Shown: positions 8,993 to 16,848 of the stretch, piece by piece
Layout of the letters: the number at the start of each line of letters is the position of its first letter
How positions within the stretch are numbered: the stretch's first letter is position 1
NCBI RefSeq assembly: GCF_003347605.1
Contig: NZ_QDFZ01000006.1
Span: 62,001 to 126,000 of the forward strand
Source: Chryseobacterium sp. KLBC 52
GTDB lineage: Bacteria; Bacteroidota; Bacteroidia; Flavobacteriales; Weeksellaceae
DNA: 64,000 nt
Direction of reading: 5' to 3'
Program-made: the position numbers and the translations under genes
Notes under the pieces: model-generated
The model's input: only the letters and a program-made list of their open reading frames with translations
The model's database searches: none
What the model was told of the DNA's origin: nothing

Positions 8993-9706
8993 TTATTTTA
9001 AATATTCCAAAACATAGTCATATGTTCCACTCGGATATACTACAGACATGGTAGGAGATCCTGTAACAGCAGATCCATTAGTGATATCGTATGAGTACAA
9101 TTCTCTTGAATATACTGTGTTAGTACCCGCTTTATAAATAGTAATTCCGTACAAAGCAGTAATTCCACCAGGTGCAGGGATTGTTACTGCAGTAGTCGTT
9201 CCATTTGCAGTAAAAGTTCCTTTTATACCATAAATCTGTGCATTATTTACAAGTCTGTTTGTAACAGTTTCAGTAGTAAGAATATTTTCTTTAGCAGAAG
9301 AACTCAATGGTAACCATTGTCCTGAAGCTGAAGAGAATGCTGGTGTTGGAGTAGGGTTGCTGAAATAGTAAAAACCTACACCTACCGTTTGGTTTCCGAT
9401 ACCTGATCCTGTAGCTGGAGTAGTACCAGCAGTAGAGTTATAAACAATCATCCCATCATATGCTGTAGGGAAATTAAGCGCACTAGTTACTGGTGTTACA
9501 AAAGTGAACGTTGTTAAATTTGTTCTAGGAAATGCTAATCCTTTACCATTACTAGTAGATGTTGTAAAGCCGTTTGCAGAAGCATCTAAGAATACGGACT
9601 GTGTAGCTACTGTAGCACTGACAGTACCATTAGATCTCAATTGAGCAAAAAAAGTGCTTGATGCCGCAACAATGGCAAACAATGCTGATGTTAAATATAC
9701 TTTCAT
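8993..9706 (-). CDS. Secreted protein of unknown function, Thr/Ser/Gly-rich
   Basis: I do not recognise a defined family. The 237-residue product has a clear signal peptide (about 1-21, ending ASSTFFAQ). The body is rich in Thr, Ser, Ala and Gly, with repeated short beta-type stretches (GLAFPRTNLTTFTFV, YDGMIVYNSTAGTTPATG, GFYYFSNPTPTP). Its layout resembles the neighbouring protein: a segment about 'first-choice' values (FPRTNL), then a 'GMIVYNS' strand, then 'GFYYFSN...W.PL'. Such proteins are frequent in Chryseobacterium and look like trimmed tail-fibre or adhesin stalk proteins. It is 15 bases behind the next secreted gene, so the two probably form an operon. Confidence 0.6.
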   Translation of the reverse strand: MKVYLTSALFAIVAASSTFFAQLRSNGTVSATVATQSVFLDASANGFTTSTSNGKGLAFPRTNLTTFTFVTPVTSALNFPTAYDGMIVYNSTAGTTPATGSGIGNQTVGVGFYYFSNPTPTPAFSSASGQWLPLSSSAKENILTTETVTNRLVNNAQIYGIKGTFTANGTTTAVTIPAPGGITALYGITIYKAGTNTVYSRELYSYDITNGSAVTGSPTMSVVYPSGTYDYVLEYLK

Positions 9707-9721
9707 AATTGTGTTTTATTA

Positions 9722-10351
9722 TTAGAATGAACTATAGCTATACCAATTTGTCCCATCACAAATATAAGACAAAGATCCACCTGATTGAAGAGGTGTTGTT
9801 GAAGCACTAGTATGAACTCCCGTTACACTAAAGAAATTACCTCCTGTAGCATCAATAAATGTAATGGTTTTACCATTGGTTTTTGTTAATGTAGCCAGGT
9901 TAAATGTAACATTCGACGTAACAAGGATTGCGTTGTTCAGGTCTGCATCTGAGATCGTAGCAGCTGTTTGCGCTCTTACTGTCATTCCTGCAGGAGCGAC
10001 AGAACCGCCACCAAAAGGTTTCCATTCTGGAACAGTATTATCAAAATAATAGAAACCAGGGCCAGTAATTTTAGCTTTTCTAGCTCCTGTACCGGTTCCC
10101 GCAGTAATGTAAACAATGGCTCCGTTTTGAGGCGCAGCGTACGTTCCACTTGTATCATCCTTAGCGGATAATTCTGCTGCTGTCATACGAGGGACTAATA
10201 AGGCATCAGGTCTAGCATTATCTGTAGTGTTGGCTACTACATCTAAAGTTGCGGCAGGTGTGGTTGTGTTAATCCCCACTCGCCCCTGTTGAGCCTTAGA
10301 AACGGCCGAAAGGCCAACAAGCATAATTGCTGTTAATAAAAATTTTTTCAT
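9722..10351 (-). CDS. Secreted protein with GxVGINTTTPxATLDV motif, unknown function
   Basis: Exported 209-residue protein with a signal peptide (1-20, ending SKAQ). Right after cleavage it carries GRVGINTTTPAATLDV, a motif seen at the N-terminus of many flavobacterial surface proteins and similar to phage tail-fibre shaft segments. Then come LLVPRMTAAELSA, NGAIVYITAG and GFYYFDNTVPEWKPFGGG, which parallel segments in the downstream gene at 8993-9706. The C-terminal 80 residues are beta-rich and end in YICDGTNWYSYSSF. No catalytic motif is seen. The likely location is the cell surface or periplasm; the role is unknown. It is the first gene of a two-gene unit that ends at the terminator at 8943-8972. 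Confidence 0.6.
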   Translation of the reverse strand: MKKFLLTAIMLVGLSAVSKAQQGRVGINTTTPAATLDVVANTTDNARPDALLVPRMTAAELSAKDDTSGTYAAPQNGAIVYITAGTGTGARKAKITGPGFYYFDNTVPEWKPFGGGSVAPAGMTVRAQTAATISDADLNNAILVTSNVTFNLATLTKTNGKTITFIDATGGNFFSVTGVHTSASTTPLQSGGSLSYICDGTNWYSYSSF

Positions 10352-10719
10352 AAGTTTTTAAAGATTTTAAATTACATTTTTTTCATCAATATTTCCAAAA
10401 AGGAACATACATCTCAACTTGTGAACATCAAACTAAAAAAAATATCCAACTAATTATTTAAATTGATTTTTAGCTTTATTTCAATGACTAACTTGCTGAA
10501 AGCACATGATTTAAAAATATTGCTTCTTGCGCAAATTTAATACATAATTTTCGATTTTAAATACATTATAAAAGAAAATTAAAAATTCTTAATTAAACAA
10601 AATATTAACAAATTGATTATCAATAAAATAAAAACAGTCTACCGAGAAAATTCTATGTTAATTTTTGTTAATAAGTCTACTTTACAATGCATTTTTTTTA
10701 CTGATTAATAAGCGTTTAG
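10352..10719. other. 368-bp AT-rich gap, probable promoter region of the secreted pair
   Basis: No open frame is supported. On the minus strand TAAATTTG (10539-10532) matches the TAnnTTTG box but lies about 180 bases before the start at 10351 and lacks a clear -33 TTG. If it is used, the transcript has a long leader. No strong hairpin follows the rimO stop. Confidence 0.35.
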
Positions 10720-12021
10720 CTACACTAATTCTCCATATAAATCAAATTCTTCGGCAGAGGTAATTCTGACGTCTGCAAATTCACCAATTGAAATATAAGT
10801 ATCTTCTGCTGAAACCAAAACCGTATTATCTACATCCGGCGAGTCATACTCTGTTCTTCCGATAAAATAGTTCCCTTCTTTACGGTCAAAAATACATCTG
10901 AATACTTTCCCTATTTTTTCCTGGTTTTTTTCCCATGATATCTGAGACTGCAGTTCCATTATTTCCTCTACTCTAGCCTCTTTTACTTCCTGGGGAATGT
11001 TATCTTCCAAAACATGGGCTGTAGTATTCTCTTCATGAGAATAGGTAAAACAGCCTAATCTGTCAAATTTTTGTTCTCTTACCCAGTCTTTAAGCTCCTG
11101 AAATATCTCTTCTGTTTCACCAGGATACCCAACGATAAGCGTTGTTCTGATGGCCATATCAGGAACTTTTTCTCTGAATTTTCCTAAAAGGGCATCTGTT
11201 TTCTCATGGGTAGTTCCTCTCTTCATAGATTTCAGCAAATCTGAATTGATGTGTTGAAGCGGAATATCTATATAATTACATACTTTAGGCTCTTCACGGA
11301 TAATATCAAGAACATCTTCAGGGAAACCGCTTGGGAAAGCATAGTGAAGACGAATCCATTCCACTCCTTCTACTTTTACCAATTCTTTTAAAAGATCACC
11401 CAATGCTCTCTTTTTATAAAGATCGAGACCATAGTAAGTAAGATCCTGAGCAATAAGAATCAATTCTTTCGTTCCTTTTTTAGCCAGTTTCTGAGCTTCT
11501 AACACCAGTTTTTCGATTGGCGTTGAAACGTGGCCTCCTCTCATCAATGGGATCGCACAGAAAGAACATGGCCTGTCACAGCCTTCAGAAATTTTAAGGT
11601 ATGCGTAATGTTTGGGAGTTGTTGTTAGTCTTTCCCCTACCAGTTCATGTTTATAATCTGCTCCCAGATGCTTCAAAAGTACCGGAAGATCTCTTGTTCC
11701 GAAATATTGATCTACATCCGGAATTTCTTTGATCAAATCCGGTTTATATCTTTCAGATAAACATCCTGTAACAAATACTTTCTCAACCTCACCTCTGTTT
11801 TTAGCATCAACATAATCCAGGATGGTATTGATAGACTCTTCTTTCGCATTGTCAATAAATCCGCAGGTATTGATGACCACAATATCCCCACGGTCTTCGT
11901 GAACCACTTCTTTGCCATTGGCTTTCAGCTGGCTCATTAATACTTCAGAATCATATACATTCTTGGAACATCCAAGAGTGACTACATTGATTTTCTTCTT
12001 CCCTACAGATTTTGTACGCAT
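10720..12021 (-). CDS. rimO: Ribosomal protein S12 methylthiotransferase RimO
   Basis: Radical-SAM enzyme that methylthiolates an aspartate of ribosomal protein S12. The order is an N-terminal MTTase domain (INVVTLGCSKNVYDSEVL, with further Cys in NTCGF and VTGCLSERY), a radical-SAM core with CDRPCSFC giving the CxxxCxxC cluster, and a C-terminal TRAM domain (from about residue 370). LGCSKN and the length support RimO over MiaB. The ATG at 12021 gives 433 residues. The upstream in-frame TTG at 12051 lies next to the -7 box and is not used. The gene is transcribed alone. Confidence 0.93.
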   Translation of the reverse strand: MRTKSVGKKKINVVTLGCSKNVYDSEVLMSQLKANGKEVVHEDRGDIVVINTCGFIDNAKEESINTILDYVDAKNRGEVEKVFVTGCLSERYKPDLIKEIPDVDQYFGTRDLPVLLKHLGADYKHELVGERLTTTPKHYAYLKISEGCDRPCSFCAIPLMRGGHVSTPIEKLVLEAQKLAKKGTKELILIAQDLTYYGLDLYKKRALGDLLKELVKVEGVEWIRLHYAFPSGFPEDVLDIIREEPKVCNYIDIPLQHINSDLLKSMKRGTTHEKTDALLGKFREKVPDMAIRTTLIVGYPGETEEIFQELKDWVREQKFDRLGCFTYSHEENTTAHVLEDNIPQEVKEARVEEIMELQSQISWEKNQEKIGKVFRCIFDRKEGNYFIGRTEYDSPDVDNTVLVSAEDTYISIGEFADVRITSAEEFDLYGELV

Positions 12022-12040
12022 CGTTTTGATTTTGAGTCTG

Positions 12041-12048
12041 CAAAGATA
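12041..12048 (-). promoter_or_regulatory. -7 box of rimO
   Basis: TATCTTTG on the minus strand, 19 bases before the rimO ATG at 12021, predicts a very short leader. No exact TTG is seen at -33. Confidence 0.45.
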
Positions 12049-12079
12049 CAAAATATTGGAGAGTTAGGATTAAAAAATA

Positions 12080-12104
12080 AAAACCACTTTATAAAAGTGG
12101 TTTT
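12080..12104 (-). terminator. Terminator closing the polysaccharide locus
   Basis: AAAACCACTTT and AAAGTGGTTTT form an 11-bp stem with a 3-base loop; T-rich sequence follows on the minus strand. It lies just after the rfbC stop and is the only strong terminator I found between 12.1 and 47.8 kb. Confidence 0.8.
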
Positions 12105-12116
12105 CAGGAATATACT

Positions 12117-12662
12117 TTAAAAGTTTTTTTCTTTAAATCCAGGGGCATTCTGGTCTTTATCTGAAAGTATAGCATCTTTTTCATCTACCTTCCAGTCAAT
12201 ATTAAGATCGGGATCATTAAATTTCACACTGCCTTCCGATTCTTTGTTATAAAAGTTATCACATTTATAAGAGAAAACAGCATGGGTACTCAATACAGAA
12301 AAACCATGTCCGAAGCCTCTCGGCACATAAAGCTGTAATTTATTTTCAGCAGTAAGTTCTATTCCGAACCATTTTCCGAATGTAGGAGAATCTTCTCTAA
12401 GGTCTACAGCCACATCCCAAACGCTGCCTTCAAGACAGGAAACCAGTTTTGCCTGGGCATGTTCTCCTTTCTGAAGATGCAGACCTCTCAATACTCCATA
12501 GGAAGATTTGGAAATATTATCCTGCACAAAGTGCCCGTTCATTCCGGTAAGTTCCTCGAATTTTTTTTCGTTGAACTTTTCAAAGAAGTAGCCTCTTTCG
12601 TCTTCAAAAATAGTAGGCTCTATGATGTAGCAGTCTTTAAGCGGGGTTTCTTTAATTTTCAT
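12117..12662 (-). CDS. rfbC: dTDP-4-dehydrorhamnose 3,5-epimerase
   Basis: Cupin-fold epimerase (RmlC) that converts dTDP-4-keto-6-deoxy-glucose to the L-rhamno form for dTDP-rhamnose. Conserved features are FEDERGYFFEKFN, FVQDNISKSSYGVLRGLHLQ with the catalytic His, WDVAVDLREDSPTFGKW, YVPRGFGHGFSVLS and YKCDNFYNKESEGSVKFNDP. The length of 181 residues is normal. It is the last gene of the locus. RmlA, RmlB and RmlD are not in the window, so the rest of the pathway must lie elsewhere if rhamnose is made. Confidence 0.92.
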   Translation of the reverse strand: MKIKETPLKDCYIIEPTIFEDERGYFFEKFNEKKFEELTGMNGHFVQDNISKSSYGVLRGLHLQKGEHAQAKLVSCLEGSVWDVAVDLREDSPTFGKWFGIELTAENKLQLYVPRGFGHGFSVLSTHAVFSYKCDNFYNKESEGSVKFNDPDLNIDWKVDEKDAILSDKDQNAPGFKEKNF

Positions 12663-12677
12663 AATAGTTAAAAAACT

Positions 12678-13247
12678 CTATTTCAATGTGGTTATTAATG
12701 TTTTAAACAAAATCTTTATATCGTTTCTGAAAGACATATTTTCAAAATAATCCAGATTCATTTTTACTTTGTTTGGAAATAATACTTCATCATTGTAAGC
12801 TAAAGGATCTTCCTGATTTTTCAGGAGATACTCTTCATCTCTGTATTTAATACTTGCTTCACAGGTAAGCCCGGGTTTGAGTTCCAAAACTTTTCTGTCT
12901 GTTCCGGTAAGCTTATCATAATAGCCTTCGATATCAGGTCTGGGGCCTACAAAGCTCATATCACCTTTTATAATATTAAACAATTGCGGAAATTCATCCA
13001 GCTTAAATTTTCTGAGAGCCTGCCCTACTTTTGAACATGTTCTCTTCTGTTCATGAATTGTTTTAATTTTAAAAATGGTAAATGGTTTTCCATACTGCCC
13101 TATCCGTGTCTGCAAAAAAATTCCGTTGGAAGATGTATCCAGGCTTGCAATCACAAATAAAATGATCAGTACCGGCATAAGAAAGAGGATTAATATTGCC
13201 GCCAAGACAAAATCAAAACCCGCTTTCCAATATCTATACTGATTCAT
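12678..13247 (-). CDS. Small phosphoglycosyl transferase (bacterial sugar transferase family), second copy
   Basis: Membrane enzyme that would move a sugar-phosphate from a nucleotide sugar to undecaprenyl phosphate, the first step of repeat-unit assembly. It has one hydrophobic re-entrant helix (about residues 12-35), then FLQTRIGQYGKPFTIFKIKT, KLDEFPQLFNIIKGDMSFVGPRP (shown in parts: DEFPQL, SFVGPRP) and LKPGLTCEASI. The catalytic Asp-Glu of LDEFPQL is present. The ATG at 13247 gives 189 residues; a TTG at 13256 is less likely. It is the second such transferase in the locus, besides that at 15022-15624, and is more diverged. The substrate is unknown. Confidence 0.8.
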   Translation of the reverse strand: MNQYRYWKAGFDFVLAAILILFLMPVLIILFVIASLDTSSNGIFLQTRIGQYGKPFTIFKIKTIHEQKRTCSKVGQALRKFKLDEFPQLFNIIKGDMSFVGPRPDIEGYYDKLTGTDRKVLELKPGLTCEASIKYRDEEYLLKNQEDPLAYNDEVLFPNKVKMNLDYFENMSFRNDIKILFKTLITTLK

Positions 13248-13261
13248 TAAGTGCAATGATA

Positions 13262-14398
13262 TTAAATTCCAAAGTACGAATGTACTACTTTTGTTATTCT
13301 TTCCCTGTCATCGTCTGACAGGTTAGAACCAGAAGGTAGACATAGTCCGTTATCAAAGAGTTTTTCAGAAACATTTCCACCGTAATAAGGAGAAGTTTCA
13401 AAAACCGGCTGTAAATGCATCGGCTTCCAAAGTGGTCTTGATTCAATATTGTCTTCTAAAAATGCGTGTCTTAAACCTTCTCTGTCTTTACCTGTAATTT
13501 CCGGATCAATGATTACTGCAGACAGCCAATGATTTGAATAAAAATCATCATTCGGCTCTGAAAATACATTTACCCCTTCAATATTGCTGAAAAGGTCAAC
13601 ATAGAAATCGTGCATTGCTCTGCGTGCAGCCACTCTGTCCTTAAGAACTTCCATCTGTCCTCTTCCTATACCTGCTACAATATTACTCATTCTGTAGTTG
13701 AAGCCGATCTGCGAATGCTGATAGTGCGGTGCATTGTCTCTGGCTTGTGTAGAAAGAAAAACCGTTTTATCTTTATCTTCCTGAGTATGACAAACCAAGG
13801 CTCCTCCTCCTGAAGTGGTGATAATTTTATTTCCGTTAAAACTTAAAATCCCAAAACGTCCGAATGTTCCACATGCCTGTCCTTTATAGGTAGAACCAAG
13901 TGCTTCAGCTGCATCTTCTATCACAGGGATCTGGAATTCCTGAGCAATGGCTGTTATTTCGTCCATTTTCGCAGGCATACCATAGAGATGAACTACAATA
14001 ATCGCTTTAGGTTTTGTTCCTTTCTGGATTCTGTCTTCGATGGCTTCTCTTAATGCTGTCGGACACATATTCCATGTAGCGGGTTCGCTATCCACAAAAA
14101 CAGGAATTGCGCCACAATACGCAATTGGATTGGCTGAAGCAGAGAAAGTCATTGATTGGCAGATCACCTCATCACCATGTACAACTCCGCATTCGATAAG
14201 AGCAAGGTGTAATGCAGCAGTACCTGCAGAAAGTGCAGCCACTTTTGCATTTTCTCCTAAAAACTGCTCCAGATCATTTTCAAATCCATTAACATTAGGT
14301 CCCAATGGGGCTACCCAGTTTTCTTCAAATGCTTCGTTGATGTATTTTTGTTCATTCCCTCCCATATGCGGCGAGGACAGCCAGATTTTAGTATTCAT
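13262..14398 (-). CDS. pglE: PglE-like sugar aminotransferase (DegT/DnrJ/EryC1/StrS)
   Basis: PLP-dependent aminotransferase acting on a UDP-4-keto sugar. The N-terminus IWLSSPHMGGNEQKYINEAF and WVAPLGPNVNGFE match the PglE/WecE type. VVHLYGMP, VIEDAAEALGSTY and LSFNGNKIITTSGGGA follow, with the PLP lysine in the GNK motif. With PglF (45793-47721) and the adjacent PglD and PglC genes it completes the UDP-N,N'-diacetylbacillosamine pathway: PglF makes the 4-keto-6-deoxy sugar, PglE aminates C4, PglD acetylates it. The substrate is inferred from this context. The length is 378 residues. Confidence 0.85.
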   Translation of the reverse strand: MNTKIWLSSPHMGGNEQKYINEAFEENWVAPLGPNVNGFENDLEQFLGENAKVAALSAGTAALHLALIECGVVHGDEVICQSMTFSASANPIAYCGAIPVFVDSEPATWNMCPTALREAIEDRIQKGTKPKAIIVVHLYGMPAKMDEITAIAQEFQIPVIEDAAEALGSTYKGQACGTFGRFGILSFNGNKIITTSGGGALVCHTQEDKDKTVFLSTQARDNAPHYQHSQIGFNYRMSNIVAGIGRGQMEVLKDRVAARRAMHDFYVDLFSNIEGVNVFSEPNDDFYSNHWLSAVIIDPEITGKDREGLRHAFLEDNIESRPLWKPMHLQPVFETSPYYGGNVSEKLFDNGLCLPSGSNLSDDDRERITKVVHSYFGI

Positions 14399-14418
14399 AT
14401 TTCTGATTAGTAACTTAT

Positions 14419-15012
14419 TTATATAATATTTTTCTTAATAATTCGACCCGGGTTTCCCACAACAATTGAGTAATCGGGGACATCGGCAATGATGACCGCT
14501 CCGGCACCAATTACACACCACTTTCCTATTTTGATCCCCTGGATTACCGAAGCTCCTATTCCAATCTGAGAGCCTTCTCCTACTTCCACTCCTCCGGCAA
14601 GTGCTGAATTGGGTGAAATATGAACAAAGTCTTCAACCACGCAATCATGATCTACAGATGCATTGGTATTGATAATACAATGTTTTCCAATGACAGTATC
14701 AGCATTAATGACCACTCCTCCCATGATGACTGTTCCCCTTTCTATTTTCACAGATCCAGAAATTATTGATTTTGGATGTATTAAAATGCCAATCTCGTGC
14801 TTAATCTGTTCTGCTATCTTTTTACGGGTAAAATTATTCCCAATTGCAATAATAAGTTTTTCCTTATCCTCTGGTAAATTATTCAAGACTGGAAATCCAT
14901 AGCATTCCTTTTTAGTGACATCCTGATCTATGAATGCCTTAATTTTTATGTCATTAGCAGCAGCAATATCTGCAATTACCTTTCCATGTCCGCTTGCTCC
15001 AAATAAATACAT
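14419..15012 (-). CDS. pglD: PglD-like sugar N-acetyltransferase
   Basis: Acetyl-CoA-dependent acetyltransferase that would acetylate the C4 amino group of UDP-4-amino-4,6-dideoxy-GlcNAc. The N-terminus MYLFGASGHGKVIADIA is the nucleotide-binding Rossmann-like start typical of PglD/NeuD proteins. From about residue 95 the chain is a left-handed beta helix (IGKHCIINTNASVDHDC with the catalytic His, then GVEVGEGSQIGIGASVIQG and GAVIIADVPDYSIVVGNPGR). The ATG at 15012 gives 197 residues; a TTG at 15021 is rejected because it weakens the N-terminal match. It sits between pglC and pglE with 9- and 20-base spacers. Confidence 0.85.
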   Translation of the reverse strand: MYLFGASGHGKVIADIAAANDIKIKAFIDQDVTKKECYGFPVLNNLPEDKEKLIIAIGNNFTRKKIAEQIKHEIGILIHPKSIISGSVKIERGTVIMGGVVINADTVIGKHCIINTNASVDHDCVVEDFVHISPNSALAGGVEVGEGSQIGIGASVIQGIKIGKWCVIGAGAVIIADVPDYSIVVGNPGRIIKKNII

Positions 15013-15021
15013 AGCTATCAA

Positions 15022-15624
15022 TTAATTTCCTTTAAAGGGTTCTATGGTAACGTGTCCATCAGCTGAAATTCCTTCTCTTATAAAAACTTTCTTTATCGTA
15101 AGAAATATTATTTTCAGATCCAGCATAAAGGATAGATGCTCCACATACCAGACATCTAAATTAAACTTTTCTTCCCAGGAAATAGCATTTCTTCCGTTAA
15201 TCTGTGCCCAGCCGGTAATTCCCGGTCTTACTTCATGCCTTCTTGCCTGATGTTCATCATATAAACCGAGATATTGTACCAGTAAAGGTCTTGGACCTAT
15301 TAATGACATATCTCCTATCAAAACATTAATCAGCTGTGGAATTTCATCTATAGATGTTTTACGGACAAATGCCCCTACTGCTGTAAGTCTCTCTGCATCT
15401 GATAACAGTTTACCTTCGGAATCAGTTTTGTCATTCATCGTTTTGAATTTTATAATGGTAAAAATTTTACCGTTTTTCCCTGGTCTTCTCTGAAAGAAAA
15501 AAGGTTTCCCTTCATTTGCGATGGCCAAAGCAATAAAAAAAACAATAAAGACCGGACTTACGATAAGCAGACCGATTAAGGCTAATGTAAAATCAAGAAC
15601 TCTTTTTAAAAAAACACGATACAT
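15022..15624 (-). CDS. pglC: PglC-like phosphoglycosyl transferase
   Basis: Monotopic phosphoglycosyl transferase that loads a phospho-sugar, here probably N,N'-diacetylbacillosamine, onto undecaprenyl phosphate at the inner membrane. The N-terminal re-entrant helix (about 8-32) precedes FFFQRRPGKNGKIFTIIKFK, KTSIDEIPQLINVLIGDMSL (catalytic Asp-Glu in IDEIPQL), LIGPRPLL and RPGITGWAQINGRN. These match PglC closely, and the length (200 residues) is that of PglC rather than the longer WbaP/WcaJ. The pglC-pglD-pglE gene order supports the bacillosamine assignment. Confidence 0.85.
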   Translation of the reverse strand: MYRVFLKRVLDFTLALIGLLIVSPVFIVFFIALAIANEGKPFFFQRRPGKNGKIFTIIKFKTMNDKTDSEGKLLSDAERLTAVGAFVRKTSIDEIPQLINVLIGDMSLIGPRPLLVQYLGLYDEHQARRHEVRPGITGWAQINGRNAISWEEKFNLDVWYVEHLSFMLDLKIIFLTIKKVFIREGISADGHVTIEPFKGN

Positions 15625-15642
15625 CTTTCTTTTCCCTTTATT

Positions 15643-16848
15643 TTAAGCGTTAATAATTTTATCATAAGATTGTTGTACCTGAAATTCTCTTTCCAGGAAT
15701 TTTCTACTGTTCTCCCTCATTTCTTCAAAGTTATTTGCATCCATTTCTACGAATGTATTTATTGCTTTTATCATCTTCTGAAGATTTCCTGAATGCACAG
15801 CGATGCCACAATTATTCTTAACTACATCTGTTCCAATATCTGTACAGGAATCCGTAGCAGTAAGGACCGGCAACTTAAACTCAAGATATGATAGTAAACG
15901 GGACGGATAATTTGGGATCGTAAAATCTTTATGCAGAAAGATCAACCCAACGTGGCAGGACTGTACCAGCAGGTCATAATCAGTTTTCGGAATGACAGAT
16001 AAAAGTAATGCGTTTTTGGGGCGGAAAGTATCAAACCATTTCCTCATTCTGCCAAATTCTGTTCCAGAGCCTACTATCACAAAAAATAATCTGTCGTCTT
16101 CAGCTTTGGCTTTTAAGGTTTCTATCAGAAAATCAATTCCCTGAGGTTTTCCTAAATTTCCACCATAGATAAAGATTTTCCTATTTTCCGGGATGCCATA
16201 CCTCGCGTGAATTTCTTTATATTGGCAAATAATTTCTTTATTTAAGGGCAGGAGCTCAATAGCATTTGGATTTACCTCCAGTTTTTCTTTAGGAATAAAA
16301 GAATTATGTTCAATCACAAATTTTAGATTGGCATCCGACATACACCCAATTTTATCTGAAATCAAATATAATTCTTTTTCTTTATTTCTAAAGTAGTTGT
16401 AAAGTAATCCTTTTTTAGACATCAGCTGCATATCAACCGCATTTTGGGGGAAGATATCCTTTAGAAGAAGATATGTTTTAGCCTGATCTCTTTTTTTGAT
16501 ATATTTAATAAGGTTTGTAAAAGTAATAGGAGGTGTGGCGTAAATAATCAGATCAAATTTCACTCCTGACAAGTGTTTATTGATGGCTCTTAGAAAGAGT
16601 TTATCAATTGTCAGGGTAGAAAATCCCTTTTCAATAAAATTCGTTTTCTGAATATTAAGTGTTTTTACATTTAGAAAAACAGTATTCCCTTCTTTTTTCA
16701 CATTAGTCTTTTGATTTTCGCATCTTTCAACAGGGGAGACTATATACAGGAAATGCCCATGCTGGGAAAACTCCCGCATTAAATCTTGATAAATACCACG
16801 TTCTTTTAGGGTATTGATCTTCACTAAGGTAAGAAACAAGATATTCAT
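15643..16848 (-). CDS. wbuB: WbuB-like glycosyltransferase (GT4 type), probable L-FucNAc transferase
   Basis: GT-B fold glycosyltransferase of 401 residues. The N-terminus MNILFLTLVKINTLKERGIY and the central DIFPQNAVDM match WbuB-type enzymes. The C-terminal half has FIYGGNLGKPQGIDFLI, VIVGSGTEF and a PNYPSRLLSYLEFKLPVL nucleotide-sugar site. In E. coli loci wbuB follows fnlC and is the candidate L-FucNAc transferase. The same order occurs here: its start overlaps fnlC by 4 bases (ATGA), implying translational coupling. The FucNAc (or FucNAm) donor is inferred from this position. Confidence 0.75.
   Translation of the reverse strand: MNILFLTLVKINTLKERGIYQDLMREFSQHGHFLYIVSPVERCENQKTNVKKEGNTVFLNVKTLNIQKTNFIEKGFSTLTIDKLFLRAINKHLSGVKFDLIIYATPPITFTNLIKYIKKRDQAKTYLLLKDIFPQNAVDMQLMSKKGLLYNYFRNKEKELYLISDKIGCMSDANLKFVIEHNSFIPKEKLEVNPNAIELLPLNKEIICQYKEIHARYGIPENRKIFIYGGNLGKPQGIDFLIETLKAKAEDDRLFFVIVGSGTEFGRMRKWFDTFRPKNALLLSVIPKTDYDLLVQSCHVGLIFLHKDFTIPNYPSRLLSYLEFKLPVLTATDSCTDIGTDVVKNNCGIAVHSGNLQKMIKAINTFVEMDANNFEEMRENSRKFLEREFQVQQSYDKIINA

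Noticed and set aside
14040..14426. 128-codon plus-strand reading frame
   Set aside because: It lies opposite the PglE gene, whose motifs are clear.
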